A stretch of DNA of 64,000 nt, from assembly GCF_000012945.1 (NCBI RefSeq), contig NC_007509.1, forward strand, positions 620,001 to 684,000, given 5' to 3'. The notes beneath the pieces are model-generated. The model searched no databases and was not told the origin of the DNA. It was given only the letters and a program-made list of their open reading frames with translations. The DNA is from Burkholderia lata. GTDB taxonomy: Bacteria; Pseudomonadota; Gammaproteobacteria; Burkholderiales; Burkholderiaceae. Shown here piece by piece: positions 8,098 to 16,304 of this stretch; the stretch's first letter is position 1; the number at the start of each line of letters is the position of its first letter. Position numbers and translations under genes: made by a program.

Positions 8098-8283
8098 TTA
8101 CTTCATGCGCTTGCCGAGCGCGCTCTTGGTCTTGTACGTCACGCCGTGGCGGTCGAGATACTCGCGGATCAGTTGCCGCACGACTTGCGAAGGCGTGAGA
8201 TCCTGCTCCGCGCAGAGCATCTCGAAAGCTTCCTTTTTCGCGGGGTCGATCAGGACGGTCAGGCGGGCGGTTTTCGTTTCCAT
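8098..8283 (-). CDS. CopG-type ribbon-helix-helix protein
   Basis: This 61-residue protein has the ribbon-helix-helix plan: a basic strand TARLTVLID, helix KKEAFEMLCAEQ, turn DLTPSQ and helix VVRQLIREYLDRHG, then a short basic tail. Such proteins dimerise and bind DNA operators, often as antitoxins or copy-number regulators. No toxin gene is adjacent. ATG 8283 has a poor ribosome site, but a TATAAT (minus strand, 8316-8321) lies 33 bases upstream as a possible -10 element. It is convergent with the spermidine-synthase-like gene, whose stop lies 33 bases away. Confidence 0.75.
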   Translation of the reverse strand: METKTARLTVLIDPAKKEAFEMLCAEQDLTPSQVVRQLIREYLDRHGVTYKTKSALGKRMK

Positions 8284-8369
8284 TGCGGGGCGAGGGTGGT
8301 CGGTATGTTAATCAAATTATAATCGAACGCCTTCGGCGCCACCGCCGAAAACGCTTTCGTGGTGTGCGA

Positions 8370-9128
8370 TCAGCGCCTGCTGCGAAGCAGCGCGAGCAGG
8401 TCGTCGATCACCGGCACGATCGCAAGCGTGACGAGTACCGCGGCAAGTGGCACGGTCGACACGTAGCCGACATGCTTGAAGCCGATCGCGCCGGCCAGGC
8501 CGCCGATGAAGAACGACGTGAGCATCGTCGCGTGAATCCGCAGTTTCGAGCGGTTGGCGACCACCGCATGCGTGTCGACGTCGGCCGCCGACCGGTTCCA
8601 GTAGAACAGCTTCCCGAGCTCGATGCCGAGGTCGGTCACGATGCCGGTCATGTGCGTCGTGCGGATCTCGGCGCCCGACAGCTTCGTGATCGTCGCGTTC
8701 TGCAACCCCATGATGAAGCACAGCAGCGTCACGGTCACCGGCACGAAGAAGGTCTCCCACAGCGCGAGGTGGCTGCCGAGCAGCCCGAACAGGAGCAGCA
8801 GTGCGGCCTCGACCAGCAGCGGCAGCATGAACTGGCTGTGCAGGCCGCGGCGGCGGCCCCAGTTGACGAGGATCGCCGAGCAACTGGCGCCGATCAGGAA
8901 CGACCCCAGCGAACTGATGCCGGCCAGCGCGAGCCGCAGGTCGCCGAGCGCCGTCTGGTCGGCGATCGCCGACACGATGCCGCTCATGTGCGACGTGTAT
9001 TGCTTGACCGCGAGAAAGCCGCCCGCATTGGCCGCGCCGGCGACGAACGCCAGCGAAAACCCGAGCTGACGGTTCGCGGTCGCGCTGCGGTGTTTTCCCG
9101 TCAGGTTTCGAAAATACTGCGCTGGCAT
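8370..9128 (-). CDS. YoaK family (DUF1275) membrane protein
   Basis: The 252-residue inner-membrane protein has six hydrophobic segments and the DUF1275 hallmarks: FVAGAANAGGFLAV near the N-terminus, YTSHMSGIVSAIAD, and a mirrored LQNATITKLSGAEIRTTHMTG in the middle, showing the internal duplication typical of the family. The function is unknown, although some members respond to stress or transport small molecules. ATG at 9128 begins MPAQYFRNLTG. Upstream, 265 bases separate it from the divergent gene at 9394, and this gap contains a strong palindrome at 9260. Confidence 0.9.
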   Translation of the reverse strand: MPAQYFRNLTGKHRSATANRQLGFSLAFVAGAANAGGFLAVKQYTSHMSGIVSAIADQTALGDLRLALAGISSLGSFLIGASCSAILVNWGRRRGLHSQFMLPLLVEAALLLLFGLLGSHLALWETFFVPVTVTLLCFIMGLQNATITKLSGAEIRTTHMTGIVTDLGIELGKLFYWNRSAADVDTHAVVANRSKLRIHATMLTSFFIGGLAGAIGFKHVGYVSTVPLAAVLVTLAIVPVIDDLLALLRSRR

Positions 9129-9259
9129 AGGGACTAGGGGCTAGGGGCTTCGCTCGATCGCCGCGGATCGCGGGCACGGACGTGAAGACCGACACCGGGC
9201 GGCTGGGCGGGCACGCCGCCTGCGCACTGGTGCCGGGTCTCTCGAACCATGTGACGAAC

Positions 9260-9278
9260 ATGATAATGTCATTATCAT
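9260..9278. promoter_or_regulatory. Perfect 9-1-9 palindrome, metal-regulator-like operator
   Basis: ATGATAATG at 9260-9268, one base, then CATTATCAT at 9270-9278 form a perfect 9-base palindrome. It resembles a Fur-family box (TGATAAT halves) but the halves are spaced by three bases (7-3-7) rather than the one of the Fur consensus, so a different Fur-family member or an unrelated dimeric regulator is possible. It lies between the divergent yoaK-like gene (start 9128) and the gene at 9394, well placed to control either. Confidence 0.55.
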
Positions 9279-9393
9279 ACTCTGTTAGTCGAATAGGGCT
9301 TTCAGTACAATGTCATCCAGCGCGGCCGGACTGCGGCTCCGCCGCCGCATGGCCGCGCCGCCCGCCTTCGCGATCACTTCTGCCCACCGTTTC

Positions 9394-9744
9394 ATGACCC
9401 CGATCAAGTTCATTCTTCGCTACACGGCGATCCCGTTCACGGCCATCGTGGCTGTGGTGATCTGGACTGTCATACCATCGTCGAAAGAGATCGATGCGAG
9501 ACAATATGCGGCGCTGTCGCGCGCGTACGCGAGTTTCCCGCTGCCGTTCCGGCGCGAGATCTCGGAAACGATGGACCACGGCCGGATCAACGACCGGCGC
9601 TACCAGGCGCTCGTGCGCGATTCGCTGGGCAATGGCGTCGCGCTGGACTGGCCGGCGTCGGGCGTCGGCGAGCTCGCCGACGAGCGGCAAAAACTGGCCG
9701 AACTGATTCAGGCCGATTCCGATCTTCAAGGGCATCACCAATGA
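9394..9744 (+). CDS. Hypothetical membrane-anchored protein
   Basis: This 116-residue product has one N-terminal transmembrane helix (YTAIPFTAIVAVVIWTVI, residues about 9-27) and a soluble, charged remainder with ISETMDHGRINDRRYQALVRD. I do not recognise a family. The ATG at 9394 (MTPIKFILRY) is chosen over the one at 9310 because the first 28 residues of the longer frame are low-complexity basic sequence. Its TGA overlaps the ATG of the next gene by four bases (ATGA), so the two are translationally coupled and probably function together at the membrane. Confidence 0.65.
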   Translation: MTPIKFILRYTAIPFTAIVAVVIWTVIPSSKEIDARQYAALSRAYASFPLPFRREISETMDHGRINDRRYQALVRDSLGNGVALDWPASGVGELADERQKLAELIQADSDLQGHHQ

Positions 9745-9953
9745 AAACTCTGCTGGTTTCCGTGGCATTCGCGATGATCATCGCGAGCCTGATCTTCGCG
9801 CTGTATTTCATGAATCACGATCGCGGCAAGTCCAAGCGGATGGCCTGGTCGCTCGCGGCGCGCGTCGGGCTGTCGGTCACGCTGTTCCTGTCGCTGCTGA
9901 TCGCTTACAAGCTGGGCTGGATCGAGCCGACCGGGCTGCCGATCGGGCGCTGA
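9741..9953 (+). CDS. DUF2909 twin-transmembrane protein
   Basis: The 70-residue protein has two transmembrane helices (about 5-23 and 40-59) joined by a basic loop HDRGKSKRMAWSLAARVG. That arrangement, including the K-S-K-R loop and the final KLGWIEP, is the DUF2909 family pattern found in beta- and gammaproteobacteria, often near cytochrome c oxidase assembly genes. No such genes are near here. It is coupled to the preceding gene by an ATGA overlap. A strong hairpin follows the stop after seven bases. Confidence 0.85.
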   Translation: MKTLLVSVAFAMIIASLIFALYFMNHDRGKSKRMAWSLAARVGLSVTLFLSLLIAYKLGWIEPTGLPIGR

Positions 9954-9960
9954 ACGACGG

Positions 9961-9983
9961 ACGCCCCGTTGCATGCGGGGCGT
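9961..9983 (+). terminator. Hairpin after the DUF2909 gene
   Basis: ACGCCCCG at 9961-9968 and CGGGGCGT at 9976-9983 form a perfect 8-base-pair stem with a 7-base loop, seven bases after the TGA at 9953. The U-tract is missing (TCGCGAAAATG follows), so it may need Rho or act as an mRNA 3' stabiliser. Confidence 0.6.
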
Positions 9984-10064
9984 TCGCGAAAATGCGAGTT
10001 TGAATCTTAAATAGAGCTATTGTGATAAGAATACTTATCCAAGTAGCGTGATTTAATTTCGAAA

Positions 10065-10420
10065 TCAATCGATTCCAAAATCCAAAACGCGTCTGGGCAG
10101 AGCCAGCGAGGGGGAGTCGACCGCCTCACGCGCTTCGTGCCTGAGGCGATCGAGACCGACACCGCGCCCGCGCGCGATCGCCAACGGAAACAGGTCGTCC
10201 AGCGAGCGTGGTGACAATGCGTGTGCGCGAGGCCGAGCAGGTCGCCGGCCGTATCGAACGCGCCGGACCCGAAACCGGACCCGTTCGGATCGCGCAGGCC
10301 CGCCTGCGTCGCCACGAAGATGTCCTCGTCCAGAGCGACTTCGTAGAACGCCTGATCGTCCTTCCACTGGCACCGCGACGCGGCGTCGTCGGCCGCATCG
10401 CGTGGCCGGATTGCGATTGA
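10065..10420 (-). pseudogene. Frameshifted remnant of an unidentified gene
   Basis: Two minus-strand frames read as protein in succession. The first gives WKDDQAFYEVALDEDIF, then QAGLRDPNGSGFGSGAF and a stretch ending LLGLAHT. Near 10217-10220 sense passes to another frame that continues ALSPRSLDDLFPLAIARG and RLRHEAREAVDSPSLALP. A one-base shift would join them into one product of at least 110 residues. No start with a ribosome site is apparent. I do not recognise the family. It sits between the DUF2909 gene and the end of the catabolic operon. An assembly error is possible but less likely given the decayed look of the ends. Confidence 0.4.
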
Positions 10421-10576
10421 CGCCGCATTGCGTGCACCATTGTCAACGGTGGTGCCCCGGATCGGCCCCCGTCGGGAAGGCGGCAACGCGCACCGGCCCG
10501 AGTGCCGATCATCGCGCGCCAGGCGGGGCCGCCTGTCCGGAGGGGGCGAGGGGAGGGCCGTCGCCGGCGCGCACTG

Positions 10577-11803
10577 CTATCGCGCCGGTTCGCTCTCGCG
10601 CCAGCGCGCCATCAGCGCGTTCGACGGCAGCGTTTCATCGAGCAGCTTGCGCGCGGCCTCGACGCCCGAGACCGGCAGCCCCTGCGGATCGAGCAGCCCG
10701 AGCTGCACGAGCACGCTCGCCTGATCCCAGTAGATATGCTCGTTGTAAAGCTTCGGCCCGCGAAACGCAACGACGACGATCATCGGGATCTCCACGCGCT
10801 TGCCGGTCGGCGCCACGCCCGGCAACAGCCAGTCGATTTCCCGGTCGTGCGTGAACGTCAGGATGAACTCGTCCACCATGCGATCGACGCCGACCACCCG
10901 CGAGATCGGCACCATCGCCATGTCGGCCGGGTTGTTGTGGATGAAGTGATGCGTGTAGAAACGCTTGAGCTCCGTGTAGCCGGTGCCCCCTGTCATTGTC
11001 GGCACGTGGTTCACGTAGGGCTCGGGTACCATCGTCTGCATCGTTTCCTCCGGGTCGCGCGCGGCGAACTCCAGATGGAAATGATGATCGGCGAGCGCGC
11101 CGAGATCGTAGTCGGGCCCGAGCGCCTTGCGGAACACCGCGAGACTGCGCGTGTGCGCGGACATCGCGGCCGTCTTGACGAAGGTCGGGCCGCTACGGCT
11201 GAACGCATGGCCGGCGCCCGCATATTCGTACAGCTTGACGTTCGGCTTGCTGTCGAGCGCCGCGCGTATCGCAGTCACGGTTTCGGGTGGATTGAGCGTA
11301 TCGGTGCCGCCGAAATGCAGCGCTATCGGGCACGCGATGCGCTCCACGAGATCGAGCGACTGCTCGATGCCTACACCGTAATAGCCGACCGCACAGTCGA
11401 CGCCGCACCGCGCCGCAGCGAGATACGCGAGCTTGCCGCCGAGGCAGAAGCCGAGCACGCCGACCTTGCCGGTCGATTCGGGCAGCGCGCGGGCATAATC
11501 GACGGTTGCACGTATATCGACGATGGCACGCGCCACGTCGAAGCGCTGGTAATAGTCGAAGGCCTTCGCATGATCGTCATCGCCGTAACCCAGCTCGATG
11601 TTCGGCGCGAACTGGTGGAACAGGTCCGGCGCGATCACGACGTATCCCTCCGCCGCATACAGGTCGGCGACTTCACGCATCTCGGCATTGACGCCGAAAA
11701 TCTCCTGCAGCAGCACGATGGTCGGGCCGTTGCCGGCTTCCGGCAGCGCGAGATAGGCGTCGAACGCTGCGTCGCCACTGCCGATTCTGATTTGCTTCGT
11801 CAT
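10577..11803 (-). CDS. Dienelactone hydrolase fused to a SnoaL-like domain
   Basis: The 408-residue protein has two parts. Residues 1-225 are an alpha/beta hydrolase of the dienelactone hydrolase family with the triad Cys120 (LGFCLGG), Asp168 (GGTDTLNP) and His199 (GAGHAFS), plus Glu35 (LLQEIFGVN), which in DLH tunes the Cys. Residues about 240-400 resemble SnoaL/NTF2-type folds (YTELKRFYTHHFIHNNPADM and FILTFTHDREIDWLLPG). The fusion suggests ring-product hydrolysis and isomerisation in one chain. ATG at 11803 is preceded by GGGAAT. It is the last gene of the dioxygenase operon, 52 bases after the SDR. Substrate unknown. Confidence 0.8.
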   Translation of the reverse strand: MTKQIRIGSGDAAFDAYLALPEAGNGPTIVLLQEIFGVNAEMREVADLYAAEGYVVIAPDLFHQFAPNIELGYGDDDHAKAFDYYQRFDVARAIVDIRATVDYARALPESTGKVGVLGFCLGGKLAYLAAARCGVDCAVGYYGVGIEQSLDLVERIACPIALHFGGTDTLNPPETVTAIRAALDSKPNVKLYEYAGAGHAFSRSGPTFVKTAAMSAHTRSLAVFRKALGPDYDLGALADHHFHLEFAARDPEETMQTMVPEPYVNHVPTMTGGTGYTELKRFYTHHFIHNNPADMAMVPISRVVGVDRMVDEFILTFTHDREIDWLLPGVAPTGKRVEIPMIVVVAFRGPKLYNEHIYWDQASVLVQLGLLDPQGLPVSGVEAARKLLDETLPSNALMARWRESEPAR

Positions 11804-11855
11804 GGATGGATTCCCGATGGAGTAGGGTGGAGACACGGCGGATTCGCACCGCGCG

Positions 11856-12704
11856 CTATTGCGGAGGCTGCCGCCCGAACCACTCGCGCGGCGACACACC
11901 CTGATCCGGCCCGAGCATCGAGAAGCCGCCGTCGACGGGCACGTCGACACCGGTGATCCACGATGCGTCGTCCGAACAAAGAAACGCCACCACGCGTCCG
12001 ACCTCGTCGCCGCGGCCAACGCGGCCGAGCGGATGCAGCGGCCGGCCGACGCGATCCGCCCGCTCGACCGAACCGCCGGCGAGATGCTCGAGCGACGGCG
12101 ACCACGTCCAGGCCGGCGACACGCTGACCGCCCGCAGCCCGCGCGGCGCGAGATCGACTGCGAGATTGCGCGTCAGTTGCAGCAGCGCAGCCTTCGACGC
12201 CGGATACAGCGCGCGGCCGGCCGCGCCGAACTTTCCGCCGACGCTGCCGAGATTGACTACGACGCCGCCGCGCCGCAGGTGCGGCGCTGCCTTCTGCGCC
12301 AGGATCGCCGCCGACACGAGATTTACGTCGAGCAGGCGTGCCCATTGTTCCCGGGTCGACGCGAGGCCGGCGTCGTCGTAGCTGCACGCGTTGTTCACGA
12401 TGAGGTCAAGGCCGCCGAAAGCGGCGATGGCCGTCGTGATCGCACGTTCGAGCTGCGCGTCGTCGGTGACGTCGGTGGGCGCAAAACGCGCCGACGCACC
12501 GATCGAAGCCGCCAGAGCATGGCCCGCGTCGGCATCGAGCCCGGCGATCAGCACGCAAGCGCCTTCTTCCGCGAGACTGCGCGCGATGTCGGCGCCGAGC
12601 CCTTGCGTCGCGCCGGTGATGATCGCAACCTTGCCTTCGAGGCGCGCGGCCGCGTTGCGCGACCGATCGCGCAACCGTGCTTCCGGGGTAGGTGTCGTGC
12701 TCAT
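11856..12704 (-). CDS. SDR family oxidoreductase (possible cis-diol dehydrogenase)
   Basis: This classical short-chain dehydrogenase of 282 residues has the cofactor loop TGATQGLG (30-37), VNNA (103-106) and the catalytic set Ser154, Tyr167 and Lys171 (YPASK). Within a Rieske dioxygenase operon its likely job is to oxidise the cis-dihydrodiol or a hydroxylated product with NAD(P)+. The C-terminal DVPVDGGFSML is the usual SDR ending. Its ATG (12702-12704) overlaps the stop of the upstream hydrolase gene, ATGA style. The open frame upstream of 12704 is only a shadow of the neighbouring gene. Confidence 0.88.
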   Translation of the reverse strand: MSTTPTPEARLRDRSRNAAARLEGKVAIITGATQGLGADIARSLAEEGACVLIAGLDADAGHALAASIGASARFAPTDVTDDAQLERAITTAIAAFGGLDLIVNNACSYDDAGLASTREQWARLLDVNLVSAAILAQKAAPHLRRGGVVVNLGSVGGKFGAAGRALYPASKAALLQLTRNLAVDLAPRGLRAVSVSPAWTWSPSLEHLAGGSVERADRVGRPLHPLGRVGRGDEVGRVVAFLCSDDASWITGVDVPVDGGFSMLGPDQGVSPREWFGRQPPQ

Positions 12705-13339
12705 TCGCCCTCCGTTTGAGAGTCCGTGCCGAACAGTTCGTCGACGGTGGAAATGGTTGCGATCAATCGCATCGATTCGAGCGACGCGTCGTGCTGCCGG
12801 CGGTCCGCGCATGCGCACGCGTCGGCCGCGACGGTCACGCGGTAGCCGAGATCGGCTGCGTGACGCGCGGTCATTTCGACGGTCGAATGCGTCGCGACGC
12901 CCGCGACGATCACATGACGCACATCGTGTGCCGCGAGTATCTGCTCGAGCGGCGTGCCGATGAAGCCGCTCGTGCACCTGTGATGCACGACGTAATCGAG
13001 CGCGCGCGCCGGATCGGGATCGAGCGTCGGATGGAAGCGCGCGCCCCAACTGCCGTCGCGCACCGCGCCGAGCTCGGCGGTACGCACGAATATCGGCGCG
13101 TTGCGCGGCAGGTCCGCATAGTCGTCGCGAAATGCGATGCGGACATGGACGATCGGCAAGCCGTACCCGCGCGCGCCGGCCAGCAGCGCGCGGGCCGCAT
13201 CGAGCACGGCCGCGCGCTCGGGCTGATCCGCGTCGAAGCCCACGCGGATCTTGCCGTGCGGATCGAGCACGTCGTTCTGGTAGTGCAGCGCGATCACGGC
13301 CGTTCGCGCCAGCGTTCCCGACAGCGGCTTGGCGTTCAC
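12701..13339 (-). CDS. Isochorismatase-fold hydrolase with altered catalytic residues
   Basis: The 212-residue protein has the isochorismatase (cysteine hydrolase) fold: ALHYQNDVLDP with Asp23, a middle VVHHRCTSGFIGTPLEQIL and VIVAGVATHSTVEMTARHA. In the amidase members the expected triad is Asp-Lys-Cys. Here the Lys position reads His120 and the Cys position (T-N-V-C-V-E) reads Thr153. It is thus unlikely to be a thiol amidase; isochorismatases proper also lack the Cys. It may cleave an enol ether or act by acid-base chemistry on a ring-opened product. It overlaps the beta subunit gene and the SDR gene by four bases each. Confidence 0.8.
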   Translation of the reverse strand: MNAKPLSGTLARTAVIALHYQNDVLDPHGKIRVGFDADQPERAAVLDAARALLAGARGYGLPIVHVRIAFRDDYADLPRNAPIFVRTAELGAVRDGSWGARFHPTLDPDPARALDYVVHHRCTSGFIGTPLEQILAAHDVRHVIVAGVATHSTVEMTARHAADLGYRVTVAADACACADRRQHDASLESMRLIATISTVDELFGTDSQTEGE

Positions 13340-13869
13340 ACGAACACCTCCAGGTTGGCGAGCGCGTCGGTCGAATTGACGAGATCAACGCGCTTCAGAT
13401 AGATCTTCCAGTCGTCGCCGCTCGTGTCGAGCTTGTGCGTGACGAGCCCCGCCAGCGCGCGCTGCCCGAGCCGCCATTCGTGGACGATCAGCGTCGAGTG
13501 GACAATCAGCCGGCCGGCCGCGTCGCGGCCGTCGACGATCACGTTGCCGACGATGCGCGCGGTGCGGGTCGTCGGCTGCTGCGACCAGTTGCGCAGGTTC
13601 GTCACGCGGCCCGCCCGCACCTCGCGCAGCGTCGCATCCTCCCAGAACAGCGAAATATGGTCGTGCGGGCTGGCCTGGCCCGGTTCGTGCGGCAGCCAGT
13701 ACATGCCGTCGGGTGTCCACAGGTCGAGCCACGGGGCGAACGCGCGCGTATCGAGCAGCCGCGCCTCGCGAAACAGGAATTGCGCCGCGTGCGCCAGCAG
13801 CGTGGCATCACGGGCGGCCGGGTCGACCGCCACGGTCGACACATCGAAAGCCGGGTCGTGCAGCATCAT
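13336..13869 (-). CDS. Aromatic-ring-hydroxylating dioxygenase, beta subunit
   Basis: This 177-residue protein is a small NTF2-fold subunit of a ring-hydroxylating dioxygenase: HAAQFLFREARLLDTRAF, LWTPDGMYWLPHE and VHEWRLGQRALAGLVTHKL match the beta-subunit family. Beta subunits are structural partners in an alpha3beta3 hexamer. ATG at 13869 overlaps the alpha-subunit stop by four bases (ATGA), as expected for stoichiometric expression. Its closest character is to the benzoate/anthranilate group of subunits, but substrate assignment is not possible from this chain. Confidence 0.9.
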   Translation of the reverse strand: MMLHDPAFDVSTVAVDPAARDATLLAHAAQFLFREARLLDTRAFAPWLDLWTPDGMYWLPHEPGQASPHDHISLFWEDATLREVRAGRVTNLRNWSQQPTTRTARIVGNVIVDGRDAAGRLIVHSTLIVHEWRLGQRALAGLVTHKLDTSGDDWKIYLKRVDLVNSTDALANLEVFV

Positions 13870-15203
13870 GCAGCTCCTTCGACAGTGCTGGCGGGGAGCG
13901 TGGTTTCATCAACCATGAAGCGCTTCCACGCGGCGAACTGGTTGCGCATCGGCAGTTCGCTGGTGCCGTTGATCGACACGAAGCCGTCTTCCGTTGCGCG
14001 ATCGGTACCCGCATAGCGATGCATGCTCACCCATTCGCCACCGTGGGTCTGGTTGCCTTCCTGGCAGCGCGCGTAGACCTCGACGTCATCGGGCATCACG
14101 TTCGACGACGGCGAATTGATCACGTTCGCGTAGGTCAGCGCACGCTCGAACACGGCGTCGGGTGCGCCCTTCAGCCGGAACAGCTGGATTTCGACGAGCG
14201 TCTTGTCCACTGCAATTGGCCGGATCACGCGAAACTGCTGGAATACGGTATGCGGGGAACCGCTGCCGTAGATGACGGTGTTGTGGCGGTTCATGCCGAG
14301 AATCCGGCGCGCGCGTTCGTCGCCGTAGGCGTCGGCGAGCACCGCGAAATGTGCGGTCGACACAGGGTCGCGCTCGGCGGCCGCCGGATCGAAAATCCCT
14401 TCCATATAGCCGTGGCCGTACGCATAGGCGCGCAGTTCGAGCTTTTCCCAGAACGCGTAGGGCTCGCCGTTGCCGTCCATGACGAGCAGCTCGAACGGCA
14501 TCGTGCCCATCTCCGCGGCCTTTTCCCGGGCCGCCACTACCGACGATTCGTGCGTGACCGGCGCATGCATCGTGTCATGCAGGTTCTCGTAGAACAATTT
14601 CCAGTTCGAGCGCTGCAGCACGCGGAACACACCGCCCGTGACCTCGACCTCGCCCACGGGCGAGCGATCGCACAGATTGTCGATCGACGAGACGACGCCG
14701 TTCAGGAACGTCCGGAGATCGGGCCCTTCGGCGCTTTGGCTGGCAAACACGAAGCCGCGATAGCGGTCCACGCGCGCGACGCGTCGCATCGAGAAATCCG
14801 GATGCTTCGGATCGAAACACGTGTTCTGCAACCCGTTGCGCAGTGGCGCCGAAAGGTGCGTGCCATCGTGTCGGAACGTCCACGCATGGTACGGACACCG
14901 GAAGAATTTTCCGACGGAGCCGTCGCCGTCCGGCACGATCTTCGCACCCTTGTGCGGACACCGGTTGTAGACGACGTGCACCGCGCCGTCCGTGCCGCGC
15001 ACCATCACGACGTCCTGGTCGCCGATGCGCGCTGTGTGATAGTCGCCGGGGGCCCTCACCTGGCTTTCGTGGCCGACGTAGATCCACGCCTGGCCGTAGA
15101 TCCGTTCCATTTCCAGCGCGAAGATCTCGGGATCGGTATAGAGGCGCTTGTGCACGCTGTCGGGGCGGACCAGGCCCGCGAGGGTCTCGTTAGTCAGGCT
15201 CAT
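13866..15203 (-). CDS. Rieske dioxygenase, alpha (catalytic) subunit
   Basis: The 445-residue protein contains a Rieske [2Fe-2S] site (Cys82, His84, Cys103, His106 in RCPHKG and RCPYHAW) and the mononuclear iron site within NWKLFYENLHDTMHAPVTH (Asp210 bridging, His213 and His218). It should hydroxylate an aromatic ring with O2 and electrons from the reductase encoded just upstream. Reductase, alpha, beta and SDR genes side by side resemble the benzoate/anthranilate and indole-acetate (IacC-F) systems, but several ring hydroxylases share this plan. ATG at 15203 has AAGGA seven bases upstream. Substrate not assigned. Confidence 0.93.
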   Translation of the reverse strand: MSLTNETLAGLVRPDSVHKRLYTDPEIFALEMERIYGQAWIYVGHESQVRAPGDYHTARIGDQDVVMVRGTDGAVHVVYNRCPHKGAKIVPDGDGSVGKFFRCPYHAWTFRHDGTHLSAPLRNGLQNTCFDPKHPDFSMRRVARVDRYRGFVFASQSAEGPDLRTFLNGVVSSIDNLCDRSPVGEVEVTGGVFRVLQRSNWKLFYENLHDTMHAPVTHESSVVAAREKAAEMGTMPFELLVMDGNGEPYAFWEKLELRAYAYGHGYMEGIFDPAAAERDPVSTAHFAVLADAYGDERARRILGMNRHNTVIYGSGSPHTVFQQFRVIRPIAVDKTLVEIQLFRLKGAPDAVFERALTYANVINSPSSNVMPDDVEVYARCQEGNQTHGGEWVSMHRYAGTDRATEDGFVSINGTSELPMRNQFAAWKRFMVDETTLPASTVEGAA

Positions 15204-15241
15204 GCGGTTTCCTTGCTCGGAGAGGGACGATAGGGACGGGC

Positions 15242-16201
15242 TTACAGATCGAGGACGAGGCCCGCGCTTTTCGCGCGCGACACGCACGGGCAGAACGAAC
15301 CGCCTGCGTGTTCCTCGTCGGTGAGGCAGATGTCGCGATGATCGGGCTCGCCGTCGAGCAGCCGGACCGTGCAGACGCCGCAGTCGCCGCGCCGGCAGTC
15401 GTAGAGCGGATCGAGCCCTGCTTCGATCAACGTATCGAGAATCGACGCGCCGGCCGGCACGTTCAGCACGCGCCCCGACGTCGCGAGCCGAACTTCGAAC
15501 GGCGCATCGCTGCCCGACGGGACGGCCGCCGCAAAACGCTCGCTGTGCAGCGCATCGTCGCGCCAGCCGAGACGCCGGGCCACGGCGAGCGTCGCCTCGA
15601 TGAGTCCCGTCGGGCCGCACACGTACAGATGCGTGCCGGGCTCGGGCGCGCCGATCGTGTCCGCCAGCGGCATGCCGCGCGCCGGGTCGCCGTTGTCGAA
15701 CCAACAGGTCGCATCGGGCAGTGCGGCCACTTCGTCCCGATAGGCCATCGACGCGGCATCGCGCGCGGCGTAGTGCAACGTGAATGCACGCCCGGCGCGC
15801 GTGAGTTCGCGCGCCATCGACAGGATCGGCGTGATGCCGATGCCGCCTGCGATCAACAGATGCCGCTGTGCGTTCGTGGCGAGCGGGAAATCGTTTCTGG
15901 GCGGATCGACATCGAATTCGTCGCCGGGCACGCACGCGTGCATCCATTGCGAGCCGCCGCTTCCGGCGGCTTCGCGCAGCACGGCGATTTCATAGTGGTC
16001 GACGCAAGCGGCGCCAGCGTCGGCGTTGACGAGCGAATACGCGCGCCGTGGCGGGCGAGGGGAGAGCGGCACGTGCACGCCGATGTGCGCACCGGCGTCA
16101 AACCCGGGCAGCGGCGCGCCGTTCGAGGCGACGAGATGCAATCGTCGGATTGCGGGCGTCAGCGCCTCGATGCGCGCGACGCGGATTCTGAGCAGGGACA
16201 T
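15242..16201 (-). CDS. Ferredoxin reductase (phthalate/vanillate demethylase type)
   Basis: The 319-residue protein has three domains: FMN/FAD-binding barrel with RRAYSLVN (52-59), NAD-binding domain with GGIGITPILSM (119-129) and YVCGPTG, and a C-terminal plant-type [2Fe-2S] domain (Cys269, Cys274, Cys277, Cys306). The order, with ferredoxin at the C-terminus, is that of VanB, phthalate dioxygenase reductase and IacF. It passes electrons from NAD(P)H to the Rieske subunit made from the next gene, 38 bases downstream. The ATG is at 16199-16201. It follows the AraC gene by 103 bases. Confidence 0.92.
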   Translation of the reverse strand: MSLLRIRVARIEALTPAIRRLHLVASNGAPLPGFDAGAHIGVHVPLSPRPPRRAYSLVNADAGAACVDHYEIAVLREAAGSGGSQWMHACVPGDEFDVDPPRNDFPLATNAQRHLLIAGGIGITPILSMARELTRAGRAFTLHYAARDAASMAYRDEVAALPDATCWFDNGDPARGMPLADTIGAPEPGTHLYVCGPTGLIEATLAVARRLGWRDDALHSERFAAAVPSGSDAPFEVRLATSGRVLNVPAGASILDTLIEAGLDPLYDCRRGDCGVCTVRLLDGEPDHRDICLTDEEHAGGSFCPCVSRAKSAGLVLDL

Positions 16202-16304
16202 CCAGCGGCTCCGTCGAATTCGGACGGATCGACTGTATGTGGACGAATCGGCCGCGAATATCCACCGAGCGCAGCGCCTGTCCGGCGTGCGCAGAATTTC
16301 GTGC

